In this document: piece by piece, positions 47,126 to 58,507 of the stretch | Numbering within the stretch: position 1 is the first letter of the stretch | Layout: every line of letters begins with the position of its first letter | Source of the DNA: Wurfbainia villosa | Taxonomy: Eukaryota > Streptophyta > Magnoliopsida > Zingiberales > Zingiberaceae | Length of the DNA: 64,000 bases | Assembly: GCA_025175895.1 (NCBI GenBank) | Contig: CM045998.1 | Location: 11,765,153 to 11,829,152, forward strand | Direction: 5' to 3' | Notes under the pieces: generated by a model | What the model was told of the DNA's origin: nothing | What the model saw: the letters and a program-made list of their open reading frames with translations, nothing else | Databases searched by the model: none | Position numbers and translations under genes: made by a program

Positions 47126-48660
47126 TGTGGATGACTAGGTCTTCAGGCGATAATCTACTTGAGTTTTATGCAGCAGTTTTTCTCTTCCCTCAGAGGCCCA
47201 GCCTAGGAAGAGGGTTGTTGGAGAAAAGGCTAGGGAATTCTAGGAGCTAGTAAATTCCCAAGTATGCCGAGGTTCTGAAAGTTTTATGTATTCACAAGAA
47301 GAAGCTGAAAGAATTTCTTGCAGATTTTTTTATTCTTGATATGGAGGTAGGAGATGTTGTAGTTCGGTTCAATATTTTGGACGCTATGAAGCACCCAATG
47401 GAGGATCATTCTATTCTTAGCGTGGATATAGTTGATGAGCTGGACTACATAAACTTTATTTCTTAGTCTATTTTTTTCATTTGGATATCTCTGCACCTTC
47501 TATATTTTGTTGTGATTTTATTGATTCTGATGATTCTGATGTTGATAATGATTTGTTGTTAGGACCTATCTATGGGCCCTCTTTATTGTAGACAGGGATA
47601 TGCAATGTGTAAGGACTTGCACGCTTCAGGTGATGCCCCAAGGATCACTTCCATCAGATGTTGTGAGAAATGTCATTTCAGGGTTAAGCATGAGATATCT
47701 TAGGTCATATTATCTCTGTATATGGTACTGAAGTAGATCCTTCTAAAATTCATGTTATATCTTCTTTATGTTACCCCGCTTCTGTGCGGGAAGTTCGTGC
47801 TTTTCTGGGTCATGCAGGTTTCTACAGACGTTTTATCAGAGACTTCAGTAAGATTGCCCTACTTTTGACCAACTTGTTGCAGAAGGAGGTGGTATTTCAG
47901 CTTGACCAGGATTGTGATGGAGATCGAGTTCATCCCCATAGCAGATTCTTTTCCATATGAGCAGTTTTTTCACCTGTAGGGTAAGACACCATAGTATGCA
48001 AATCTTGCTATTTATTTAGTTGCCGTGTTGTACCTTCATTTTTTTCTCATGCACAAGTCCAGAAATTGAAAAGTGATGCCAAGTATTATGTATGGGATGA
48101 TCCTTACCTTTGGAAATTTTTTAGTGATCAGATTATTAGATAATGTGTACCTAATTATGAGTTTCATTTCATACTTATTTTTTGTCATTCTCTGGCTTGT
48201 GGGGGGCACTTTAGACCCTAAAGGACTGCTAGGAAAGTTTTAGAGTCTGATTTGTATTGGCCCGCTCTATTTTATGATGTCTCTGAATTTTACAAGTCTT
48301 GTGAGCGATGTCAACGAAGGAACATAGGACGTAGAAATGAAATGCCTCACCAATCCTTGTTATTCTATGAGATTTTTTTTATGTTTGGGGTATTGATTTT
48401 ATGGGTTCGTTTCCTGTATCTTTTGGATTTTCATATATTCTTTTGATAGTTGATTATGTTTCCAAATGGGTGGAGGTCATCCCCACCAGGACTGATGATT
48501 CTCTAGTTATTGTGGATTTTGTTAGGTCTCACATATTTTGCAGATTTGGGGTACCCAGGGCGATCATTAGCGATCAAGGGTCTCACTTTTGCAACAGACT
48601 CATGAAGTGTCGAACAGAGAGATCAAGTCTATACTGGAGAATACAGTGGAGTCAGACATA
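47126..48660 (+). pseudogene. E10 gag-pol remnant (protease edge, RT thumb, integrase), deleted
   Basis: MTRSSGDNLLEF (47126) is in the gag start position. At 47280-47470 the frame reads DMEVGDVVVRFNILDAMKHP and then VDIVDELDY, the Athila/Tat protease edge. The reverse transcriptase is reduced to its end: CCEKCHFRV, then VREVRAFLGHAGFYRRFIRD (about 47780-47850); the YMDD core is deleted. Integrase is better kept: an HHCC-like SCERCQRRNIGRRNEMP, then GSFPVSFGFSYILLIVDYVS, KWVEVIPTRTDDS, FGVPRAIISDQGSHFCN with a catalytic Asp, then HEVSNREIKSILE in another frame with the probable Glu. About 25 residues between the last two are missing. The element is dead. Confidence 0.87.
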
Positions 48661-49989
48661 ATGATGCTTCTTCTCCGACATGAAAGGGGAATCTGTTCTT
48701 TTATTTACTACATTTATTTCCTTCCTTTCATGTTCGGAATAATTTGTATGTGTTTGGTTGTTTATTTGCTTGTTGACTTAGGTTTGTTTGTTTGTTGGTA
48801 TGTTGTTGAGTCGAATAATATTCCTTATGCATGCCTTAGTATCATTTCAGAGGTGGTAAAAATTAGTTAAGTTTGATCATTAAGTTGTGGATTTTTGGTG
48901 TATGATAAGAGACTTCACTTGCATGCAGTCACTTATTAGGATAGTGAATTTTTGTCAATAGACCAAGCTTGATTTTTATTCACCTAGTGAGGTTGTAAGC
49001 CATTTTCATCATTTACCCACATTGGTGTGATATCACATGTGATATTTGTTGCTTTAGAACTTGCTTTGAGTCTTTTCAAAACTACAATAACATTTACTTG
49101 CATGAATATGATGAAGGATTTCACTCTTGATTTTTTTCCTTACTTGAATTGCTTGTTTAATCCACTTGATACTTCCATGTTATCTTACTCGTCATATCTC
49201 TTCATTTATTTTCCATTGTCTTTGTATCTTTGTGGATTACCTTTACACATATCTTTTGTTCCCATATTGGAGGAATAACATGATAAGTTGCATTGTCCAA
49301 GACGGAAAAAAATTCTTGAGTGTGGGGGAGGAGATATTGTTTTGTTGGAATTGACATGGCAGGCAAGAAACAGCAGCCTAAGTCCATCAATTGGCCTAGT
49401 AATGCAGAGTCAATAGTGTTAAATTGGTTGACTAGTTATATTGTCGATCCTGTTGTAGCTGGACAGAAATATTTTCTTTAGGCTGCCGTGTTTCAAGAAA
49501 AATTTTGGTGAAACAATTTCTGCAGCAAGTAGGAAATTTAGGAAATTGATCCTGCTTAATATCTGAAATTTCTTTACGAGCAGTGGTATTGTCTTCCACT
49601 GTTTCAGATCTTTGCATGAGTTCCGGTAAAGGTTGTTACAGCAAATATGGTAAGGACAGATAGATCACTGTCAGAAATTCAAGAAGCTCCAATCAACACA
49701 GCTTCTTGAATTAATTGAGATCAAGTATCAAGCTGAACATGTCTGAAGAGCACAATACAGATTCAGACTATTCATGAGGTAATAGAGCGAGGCAAGAGTG
49801 AGTTTGAACTCAAAGAAGCTGAACTAGAACAAGCATGGAAAAAAATTTATCGAGCAAGAAGCAGAGTACCGTAAGTTAGCAGATCACAATGATTGAACAA
49901 AGATGACAATAGAAAAGCTCAAAAAGCATAAGTTCTACATGAATTGGAGTTGAAACTTCTGAAATCAGCTAATGTAATTTCAGATTGGA
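48661..49989 (+). other. E10 region after integrase
   Basis: No clear gene. A purine run GTGTGGGGGAGGAG (49320-49333) resembles the motif that often follows pol in Athila/Tat elements. From about 49340 the sequence character changes, with many short frames containing Gln and Glu codons. Confidence 0.5.
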
Positions 49990-50652
49990 AGGTAAATCTC
50001 GTTGACAAAGAGACTGAAGATGCCAAAGGAATAGAAATGGAAGAAGGGAAGTGGTATCACCTGGAAACTGTTCACAGCATTAGCTTCAAATAAGAGCAAA
50101 GCTATCCCTTCACAGCCAACTGGACAGCAACAATTTCAGCATCCCAATAATTCTCAATTCGTGCAGCAGCAATAACAAACTCAAAATTCTCAACTGCAAC
50201 AACATGACAACTATACAAATCAGTAAAATAATATTCAAGGTTCTTCGAATTCAATGCAGGCACCTGCTGTGCAAGGCCTGCAACAGGGTTCTGTGCCATT
50301 ATCAGCACAATTTGGTGTTATATCTCAACGGAATATCTCAAATGCATTACAGACTGGATCTACAGTTGACAATGTCCAAGACAATTCTTTTAGTTCATTG
50401 CAGCCAGGAGCAATTGCTCCCATGCAACAAGGTGGCCTGGTATCTGCCCATAGTTCCATAACCATCTACTCCACTGAGGACAATTATTTTGGGCAGTTCA
50501 AGAATAGGCAAGATGATTTAAGTTCAACCGGCAGAAAAAAGATTTGGTTGCTGGGAAATTGCTATCACATGGAGGAAATAGAAATGGCACAAGTTGCTCC
50601 TTTACCGGCTTATATACCTAGCAATCCACTTAAATATGAAACAGGAATTTAG
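49990..50652 (+). pseudogene. Gln-rich gene-like fragment inside E10 (possibly MED15-like)
   Basis: Frames joined across two stops read SKAIPSQPTGQQQFQHPN, then QFVQQQ, then GSSNSMQAPAVQGLQQGSVP, then NISNALQTGSTVDNVQDNSF, then SLQPGAIAPMQQGG. The Gln/Ser/Asn-rich style resembles plant transcription coactivators such as Mediator subunit 15, but I cannot confirm identity. The segment lies between integrase and the 3' LTR, where some Athila elements carry an env-like gene; no signal peptide or membrane segment is seen. Capture of a host gene fragment is the simplest reading. Confidence 0.4.
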
Positions 50653-52976
50653 TTTGATTTGCTGATAGTTCCGGAATCTGATCATCCTATAGCTCTTTCT
50701 GATGGTATTGCAATTTAGTGAAGACCATACAACTGGAACGATGGACAGAATCTGATCCTTGGGCTAGTAAGGTGCATATGGCTAAACGGATGGCACGTAG
50801 CTCTGGTGAAGCTCTAGATGGATGGAACATTTACTGAACTTGGAGCTGATTCTTGGAATAGTAAAGTGACATGTGCTGACTAAACCAAAGACGGTGGAAG
50901 CTGTGATATGGAAGGTTCTGATTTAGAGTTTCTGCATCTTTATGGAGATGTTTATATCTGCAACCAATTTGTGATTGGAAGATAATGGGCGTGTTCACTT
51001 CATCTGGAGCTAGAGTTACTTGCATATTCACTTCATCAAAATCTGCAGAATGTCAAGGATATGTAACCTTGGAGAAGCTGCACGTGTAAGTGTGTATGAG
51101 TTAGTCACAGTCTGAGAAAAAAAAATAAAATAAAATGCATGAGTCACCAAGCTCTAAGAGGATATGCTTACACGTGGATTCAAGAATTGCCAAGGTTATT
51201 TAAAAAGAAGTGTAGCTTGGAATGGTACTTAAATCTGAGGTTTCCAGTCACGTGGATTCAAGGAAAATCTGCTTAGAGGTTGTATCAGATTTTCAGAAAT
51301 TCAAGGACCAGCTGGGATGAATCACTTTCGAGTGTTGCAGTTGTTGTCAGTTCCAACACCACACCACTTCAATCTAAATGCCTATGCACAAGTGGTATCA
51401 TACTTTTTACTCACAAGGGTATCAAAGAAGAACTTCTGCCGAGGCCATCAAACTGGATGCAGATCAATGCTGTATTAAGGGAACCGTCTGAAAAATATAT
51501 GATACAGCAGCTGATGCTGTCGTCTGCATGAATGAAGTCTGGGCTACTCAGAACTCCTGTTGGTGGAATTCCAGTTGTGCTGGATTGGTTGAAGCTGCTG
51601 AAACTCCACAACTGCTCGACAGTTTATCAACATCAACAAAATTTTCTGATGACAGTATCAAGGTTAACTGCAGAAAATGAATGGGAATCAAAATTCAGAG
51701 ATTAAACCTATTGCATTTCAGAGATCGGTTGGAGAGTTTCATGGGTATAAGTATGAGAATGTTAGAACACATGTTTAGAGCAAAGTTCACTCTAAACCAT
51801 GGAATTCTGGGTGTTGTTGTACTCGGTTGGAAATTTGTTGCTGCAGCTGGACATGTTTTACCACAGAGTTATCAAAAGATGATGGTGTTTTTATAACCTG
51901 TTTGAGAGATTTTCTGATCAAAGCTCCTCCCAAAGCTGAAACTTCAAAGGAAATTTAGGCCTGAACATTTCTGCAATGTTCAGATTTGTAGAAATTGAAA
52001 CACATGAGATAGAAATTGAAAACAGATTTGCAAAGTTCTTGTTTACCTGCCTTGAGACGCTGCACTTGCAAGTTTAGATGAGCTAGATACGGTCTGGACA
52101 AGATGCTATGATTAATGTCATTAACAAACCTTGATTGCCCATCCAAAGTGCTTGAAGTGCTCCAGCTGAAGCTGCTGCCCTTGGAATCTGATTGCAGATT
52201 TGTAGATTTTTACTGATTTGAATGGATGCAATTGTGTTGTTATCTATTATTCATGTTGATGGCAGATTCAGACGTGTAATTCCTAGGCTGCACCGGAACC
52301 ATTCTCGTGGGAATTGTGCAACTGTATAAGAAAAATTGAGAAGTCCTCAATTGATGCAATGAGCAGTCTTATAGGGCAATGGCTAAGGTTGTGGCTCATG
52401 AGAATAGAATGGAGATGTTGTTGAGTTTTTTTTCCTTATCTTCTTGGATCGTTATTGGAATATCCCCACACGCCACTTCTAATTGCAACTAATCAGGTTT
52501 ATTCTTCCAATTCTTCTGTTGTTGCTTGTTTAGTCCATTTTGATCTTCTTTGTATGTTCTGTTGCAGTCCATTCCTAATCTTGTTTGATTTCCGATAAAT
52601 CCTTTTGATTCATGTATGGAATATATTGATAGCAGTAGAGAAGTAGATGATAAGCAAGCATATGGTAGGACAAGATTATATGTTGTTTTGAGGGTACCCC
52701 ACTCCTATGATCATTATGTGAGCATTAGTGCAATTATCCATTTTGGGAGGTTTTGTATCAGACTTGGTTTATTTGATCGGATTGGAACTCATCATATATA
52801 TTGACTATTGTAGGAGTCGGATCTTTTGAATACCCTAGATCCAAATCAATTTGGTGATTCTAAGTAACTTATTTTTTCTGGCTCTGAATCATTGATCTAG
52901 GTATTGTTTGGGGAATTAGTTAGGGAGTCAGTATTTCTTTGTTTTTAGTATTGCTTAGGACATGCAAAAATAAGTA
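50653..52976 (+). other. E10 distal internal region, unclassified
   Basis: Broken frames with gene-like composition, for example ESDPWASKVHMAKRMARSSG near 50750, but with many stops. It may be an extension of the captured segment or a decayed third ORF. No family is recognised. Confidence 0.35.
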
Positions 52977-52986
52977 TGGGGGAATT
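52977..52986 (+). promoter_or_regulatory. Polypurine tract of E10
   Basis: TGGGGGAATT directly before the LTR start TGATAGTCGC. Confidence 0.8.
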
Positions 52987-54923
52987 TGATAGTCGCATTT
53001 TTATCGTGTTATTTTTTATTTACATTTGGATATTTTAGGCTCTTTGATTGGGTAATTACGGTTATTCAGGATGTTTTTGCATATTGGATCTATTTGCAAT
53101 TAATTGTTTAATCCCTATAATTTCAGTATTATTTTTCACGGGTTGAATGTGATTTTATAAGGAACATGAAAAGAGCCTAATCGGAGCAATCACAGTCGTC
53201 GATCCGGATCAAATCGATCGCAGCCGTCGGATTGATTGATCATCCACTTAGGGATATTAATTGAAGTTATTTAACCCTAGATCTAAATGGGTGGCTGAGA
53301 TCTGAACCGGCACGATCAAGCGGCTGAGGAAAATCAAGTTTAAAAAATCGGCTTCTTCTATCGCGCGATGCAAAAACAGTAGCGGCGATCATCTTCCTCA
53401 CGAGCGCATCGACAGAGACTCCACTCCAGCACTCCGGTGATGATTCCGACGATTCCAAAGGTCCTCCCCAATCCCATTCCACCCGGTGTACTCTCCTTCC
53501 TTTGGTCCGGCGGAGCTCGCGGCTGAAGTTGGGCAACGGTAGTCCGTCGACCGAGCAAGGTGAGTCATCCATCATCACTGGCGATTCTCAGATCCCTCAC
53601 CACCGGAGCTGAGCTACCCTAGCAGGACGTGGTCGCGTGAAGCTAGGGGTGACATGCTACTGTCGTGGTTGCGACAGCATCGATTTCCAGCTCCGGCGAC
53701 AGTACTTCTTTCGATTCAGGCAGCTTTCTCCAATTCCAGCTGGTGGTGATGATAAATCCTTGTTCATAGATCCGATTCCTTCCACAGTAGCAGTCATAAT
53801 TCGTACCATTTCATCTCCGCAGAGCCACCTATTGACTATCATGGTCGTGGCAATCCCGCATCCATCATCGGAGCTGTGAAATACCGCCATCAATCTAACT
53901 CTCATCGGATTCTGACGGGAGATCTGTACCCTGAGACCATTGGAGTTGTTCGATACCATCGTGGGTCACCGGAGAGAGTGGTACCTTTCCGGTGTTTGTG
54001 GATGACTGTGGTTAATTTTTACTTTATTATTCTACTATTGTGTCTGTTATTGTTTTACTATTGTTACATTGTTTACTTTGGTTGTTTTAGTATTTTTACA
54101 TTGTTGGCTCACTACTGTGCACTATATTTTATCAGTATTGTTTCAATATTGATTTCTTAGTGTTCAGTAGTGTTTCACTGATGTTTCAGTCGTATTTAGT
54201 TTGTGTGGTATATTGTGCATGTGGTAATTTGGTTTGCTTTAGTGAGTTTTGTTAGTCATTTACAGTGTTTACCTAGTGGTTAGATTTATTTCCTTTAGTG
54301 TAATTGTTCTTCCCATTTTTTAGTTAATCTTCGGCCAGTGTACCGTATAGTGACAGTGCGGTGCTTGATTGAATTTTTCATATTTGTTTCTTGACCATTA
54401 TGTCATATAGTGACAGTGTGGTGCTTGGTTGAATTGTTTTATATTTGTTAGTTTAGTTTTTAGTGACTGTTTGACCCCTGTGTTGTATAGTGACAGTGCG
54501 GTGCTTGGTTGAATTGTTCATATTTTTTTCTTGATCATTGTACCGTATAGTGACAATGCGGTGCGTGATTACTTACTTTTACACATTAGGATAGTTACGT
54601 GGTAATTGTTATTTGGTAGTTAGATTTACTTCCTGCAGATTTAATTTTCATGTCTGTTTACTAGAATTGTTTGGCCATTGCATCGTATAGTGACAGTGCG
54701 ATGCAAGGTTGAATCGTTCTTGCATTAGAGTAGTTTCGAATAATTGTTTTAATAAGTTGTAAAGACCCCTAGTGTTTACTTCTGTTTAAAAACAAACGTC
54801 CAACCATTAGGTTCATTGGGAGACGATCCGAGTCAGTCCTATACTGCATTAATGTAGCTAGGGGGTTCGGTAAATAATTTGAGAAATGGTATCACGCGCG
54901 ACACATAATTTACCAGTTCATCA
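52987..54923 (+). repeat. 3' LTR of E10
   Basis: 1937 bp and a close match to the 5' LTR. It has only about five stem-loop iterons (54330-54715), which accounts for nearly all of the 117-bp length difference. Confidence 0.92.
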
Positions 54924-55243
54924 CCTACCACGATGTTCCATTATATTATGGAACAATATCTAGGTCTAGGAAAACCAAGGTTAATAGGGAAGTCATCCCT
55001 AAGGTTAACCAAGGTAAGTGTCTAGTAGCTAAGGTTTCAAGGAAACCTAAGGAAGTCACTAAGAAGATTACAAAGGGAGTTACCCCTAGAGTTAACCTAA
55101 GTAAGACCCAAATGACTAAAGCTTCAAAGCCAAAAAGGGTCATTAAGAAGGTATCTAGGGAAGTTATCCTTAGTGAATACCTTGTTAACCCAAGGAGCTC
55201 CAATAGGTATTGGGTTTCTTGGAACGTGATCGATTCACGCTAG
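54924..55243 (+). pseudogene. Element B gag, part 2
   Basis: The frame cut at 44933 continues as HDVPLYYGTISRSRKTKVNR, a basic Lys-rich stretch, then SEYLVNPRSSNRYWVSWNV and a stop at 55241-55243. The YLVNP...YWV ending matches the gag tail of E6 (YLVNPIGKNLYWVP), which supports joining it to part 1. Confidence 0.85.
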
Positions 55244-56532
55244 ATGGGTTAGGGAGTGTCAAATCTAAGTGGATAGGTAGTTAACCTAACCATGGTAGAG
55301 TTGACACTTTAGGATGTGCCAATGTACTTTGAGAAGTTAAAAATTGTTTAAATTGGCACAATTATATCTTATAAGTCATAACGTGCCATTTTGAATTTTT
55401 GGCACACTTAGGAGATAAGTGATTATTAAGGAAAAATGGATTTAATTCTAATAATGACAATTTGAGCTTAACAATTAGGTATTTTATACCTTAGTATTTT
55501 ATACTTATCATGCTTTATTTGCCTTGTCATGTCATGACATCATATTTATTTTTAATCATAAAAATATCATGATTTATGCTTAGGAATGTCATGTTGTGCC
55601 TAAGTTAGAATCACATGTCATGACATCATAATTATTGGCACATGCTTATTAATGTTATTAATTATGGCATAATCATCATTCATGCATTAATTAAAATTAA
55701 GTTAAGGACAATGGCATGATTTGAAGTCTCATGCATAAGGAAATCAAATAGTGTTGCCTAATAAAATGCATGAAAACATAAATAATCAAAACCCACATCT
55801 CACAAGAACACTTGTCTTGTATGTGTTTCATACACTTAGATACAAGTAAGATGTTAGGAAAAGGAATTAAGGTTTTTAAAATCATTTCAAAACCATTTTG
55901 AAAAATCTTGGTGAAGTCTATCTTTTGATAGAAATCACCATTGAAGGAGGTGATACAAAGTAGGGTCAAACATTGAAAATTTCAATAATTTTGAACTTTG
56001 TGTCAATCTCAATATTTTATGGATATTTTATTTTTTAAATATTTTTTACCCATAATGTTTGTTATAAGTAATGTACGTATGAATTTTCAAGATTTTTCAA
56101 AATACATATTTTTACTTATGAATTTTAGATTTTCATTTCTGAAGTCTGATTTCTACACCATGCAAAAATCAGTCAACTGGCATGGATGGCAGTCGACTGG
56201 CATCAAGGGAAATCGACTGGTGACTCAAAGTCGACTTCCAGAGTTGATTTCGAGTAAACAAGATTTGTTTAGCCCATGTTCAACTATGTCTTGGTTCCCT
56301 AACTGCTCCTAACCCTAGGATATGCTTTAGAGAGCATTGGAAAGGTGAAAATCCATTAAAAATGGATTATGAGAATTGTTTAGGATGTGTATCGAATTAA
56401 GAGAGGTGAAAGTTCAATGTTGAATCTTTGCTCTTAATTTCGATTGTTTAGTGTTCCTATTGGCTTAGGGACTCTCCAAGAACATTGTTAGTGCAATGGT
56501 TAAGGAGGAGCAAGCCTTTAGGGGGAGGTTAT
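55244..56532 (+). other. Element B spacer, part 1
   Basis: Non-coding, AT-rich, homologous in order to element A's spacer (GTCATGACATC at 55535, TATCTTTTGATAG at 55920, CCTAACCCTAGGATATGC near 56310). It carries TTTAGGGGGAG just before the solo LTR. Pol is absent. Confidence 0.75.
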
Positions 56533-58161
56533 TGTTAGTGCAATTGGCCCAGGTCACGATTGACCAGCTTGAGTTTGACTCGAGAAGTGTTTTCATGTTT
56601 GACATTGATGTTTGACAAAAGGAGATGGTTGACTAGGGTTGACCATGTGATGAAGAAAGTCCAAGTCATGGGCACTTGGCATGGAAAGTCCAAGTGGGAC
56701 ACTTGGCATTTGGAAAAGTCCAAGTTTTGTGTACTTGGCATGAAAAGAATAAGCATGGGTCTTGGCAAGGGAAAGTCCAAGCTTGAGTCTTGACAATTGG
56801 AAAGTCCAACATGGAGTTGGCATGGAAAGTCCAAGGGTGTAGTTTTGGCCACGTAAGTCCAATGGTGTAGTCTTGGCGGTGAAAGTCTAAGTCATGGGTA
56901 CTTGGCAATTGAGAAGTCCAAGGGGAATATTGGTAGCGTAAAGTCCAAGGGTGGAGTCTTGGCATCATAAGTCCAATATTTGGTGGCGTAAAGTCTAAGC
57001 ATTGTCTTGGCAGCGTAAGTCCAATGTGCTTTGGCGGTGTAGATATCGTTAGCATGACAATAGTCGATGAAAGCACCTGAAGGCTAGCGTATAGATGAAC
57101 AAGTCATAGATGACTTGGAGGGATCTAATAGACGTGAAGCTGACGGAGGTGGCTAGAAGGCTTATGTCTAGGCTAAGGGTGATCTAGCAAGTATGGGGGG
57201 CACCATACTTGGGGTTAAACCTCATGTTTGAGGTTATTGGTTGACCGGGGATTTATACCGATCGGATGGTCAAGTGTTTGACACTTGACAACTGAATCGA
57301 CACTCAGCAGTCGACTGGGATTATGACCAGTTCGCCTGTTGTGAGTCGACTAGTGCTCAACTGCGATTTAGGGTCGAAAAAGCCTTGGCAGTCGACTCCT
57401 CATTAGAGTAGTCGATTGATGGCATTCGACTGCCATAAGTGGCAATTGACTGTTGGTTGAGTTTACGAGCACAGAACGCTCGGTAGCCGACTGGGCAGTC
57501 GGCTACGGCATTGGCGGTCGACTGATGATGTTGGCAGTCGACTTCCAACTGATCCGTTGGAGTTTTTCCAGTGTGGATCAAGCCATTGTCTCATAACAAT
57601 ACTGTTGGCAATCGATTAGGACCTTTTGGCAGTCGATTGCCAGGCGTGAAATCAACCTGTTGCAGGTTAAAGGAGCAGCTCATGGGAGATTTTGGCATTG
57701 GTTCTTGGAGAGGTTTCTTGAGGTGATTTGGAGGCGAAGTGCAGGTGCATTTCAGGGTCCTTCAAGCTCGTTCAAGCAACCAACAAGCAAAGCACTCAAA
57801 CCCTAGTTTGTAAAGTGTTCTTTATATTTTAGTTGTATTTTGCTTGTATTTCTTTGTATTACTCTTGTATTCATTTGTACGAGGTTTCTCCACCTCTGAC
57901 GTGTTGTCGAGAAGGAGTATTTGAGTAGTGGTGTGTGTTTGCATCGTTAAAGCTCATTTGAGCTCAATCAGTGAAGTATGAACCATAAGGTTTCGAACCA
58001 TATTATATTTTGGTGTTGTGATTGTGCTTGTGTGTTTAGTTTATTTATTTCATTATTTCCGCTGTATACTAACATTGTGTAGCAAGCACACGAACGAATT
58101 CCATCTAATCGACGACAATGCTATTCACCCCCACCCTCTAGCAGGCGCATAGGTCCTAATA
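56533..58161 (+). mobile_element. Solo LTR in element B, TSD GTTAT
   Basis: 1629 bp from TGTTAGTGCAATTGGCCC to GGTCCTAATA (the final CA has changed to TA). GTTAT lies at 56528-56532 and 58162-58166. With one GTTAT removed, the flanks join into TTTAGGGGGAGGTTATCC, which matches the uninterrupted spacer of element A (TTTAGGGGGAGTGTGTCC, 39475). It has the hairpin array (56650-57060) and palindromes, including 57308-57317, so it belongs to the A/B/D family. Confidence 0.9.
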
Positions 58162-58507
58162 GTTATCCATCTTGGGATGATGGATGTATTTCTCCTCATG
58201 AGAGGAGAATTGGGGAATTGCCTCTCTTAAGTGATATGAGACTTATCACTAGGAAGAGTGAAGGCATCCTAGATGTATTTTTGGATCAAGAAGGAGATTG
58301 TAAGATCTCATTGGGATATGAGACATTGACACCCTTGGGGAGGACCTTTTTGATGTATGTCAAAAAGGGGGAGGATGTAGCAATTGTGGTTAGTTGGAAT
58401 TCTCACAAGATATGAGAATTGTCAATTGGGGATAATTGGTAGACTTGAGTTAGGTCACCTAACTCAAAGGTGTTTATGGTTTTATCAAACATCAAAAAGG
58501 GAGAGAT
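58162..58507 (+). other. Element B spacer, part 2, with polypurine tract
   Basis: It continues B's spacer (GATATGAGACTTATCAC at 58236, as in A at 39579) and ends in CAAAAAGGGAGAGAT at 58493-58507 before the LTR. Confidence 0.8.

Larger units (their letters stand above)
44934..54923 (+). mobile_element. E10: Athila-like Gypsy element, TSD CCTAT/CCTAC
   Basis: LTRs of about 2.0 kb (44934-46987, 52987-54923) start TGATAGTCGC and end TTCATCA. The primer-binding site TGGCGCCGTTGTTGGGGA follows the left LTR and TGGGGGAATT precedes the right one. The flanks CCTAT and CCTAC differ at one base. Decayed gag-protease, RT-thumb and integrase sequences of Athila/Tat type lie at 47126-48660, followed by more than 4 kb that includes a Gln-rich gene-like segment. 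It splits the gag of B. Confidence 0.92.

Noticed and set aside
48661..49360. Env-like gene after E10 integrase, suggested by hydrophobic frames near 48700-49280
   Set aside because: The hydrophobic runs come from T-rich DNA and short frames; no signal peptide, ordered membrane segments or conserved motif.
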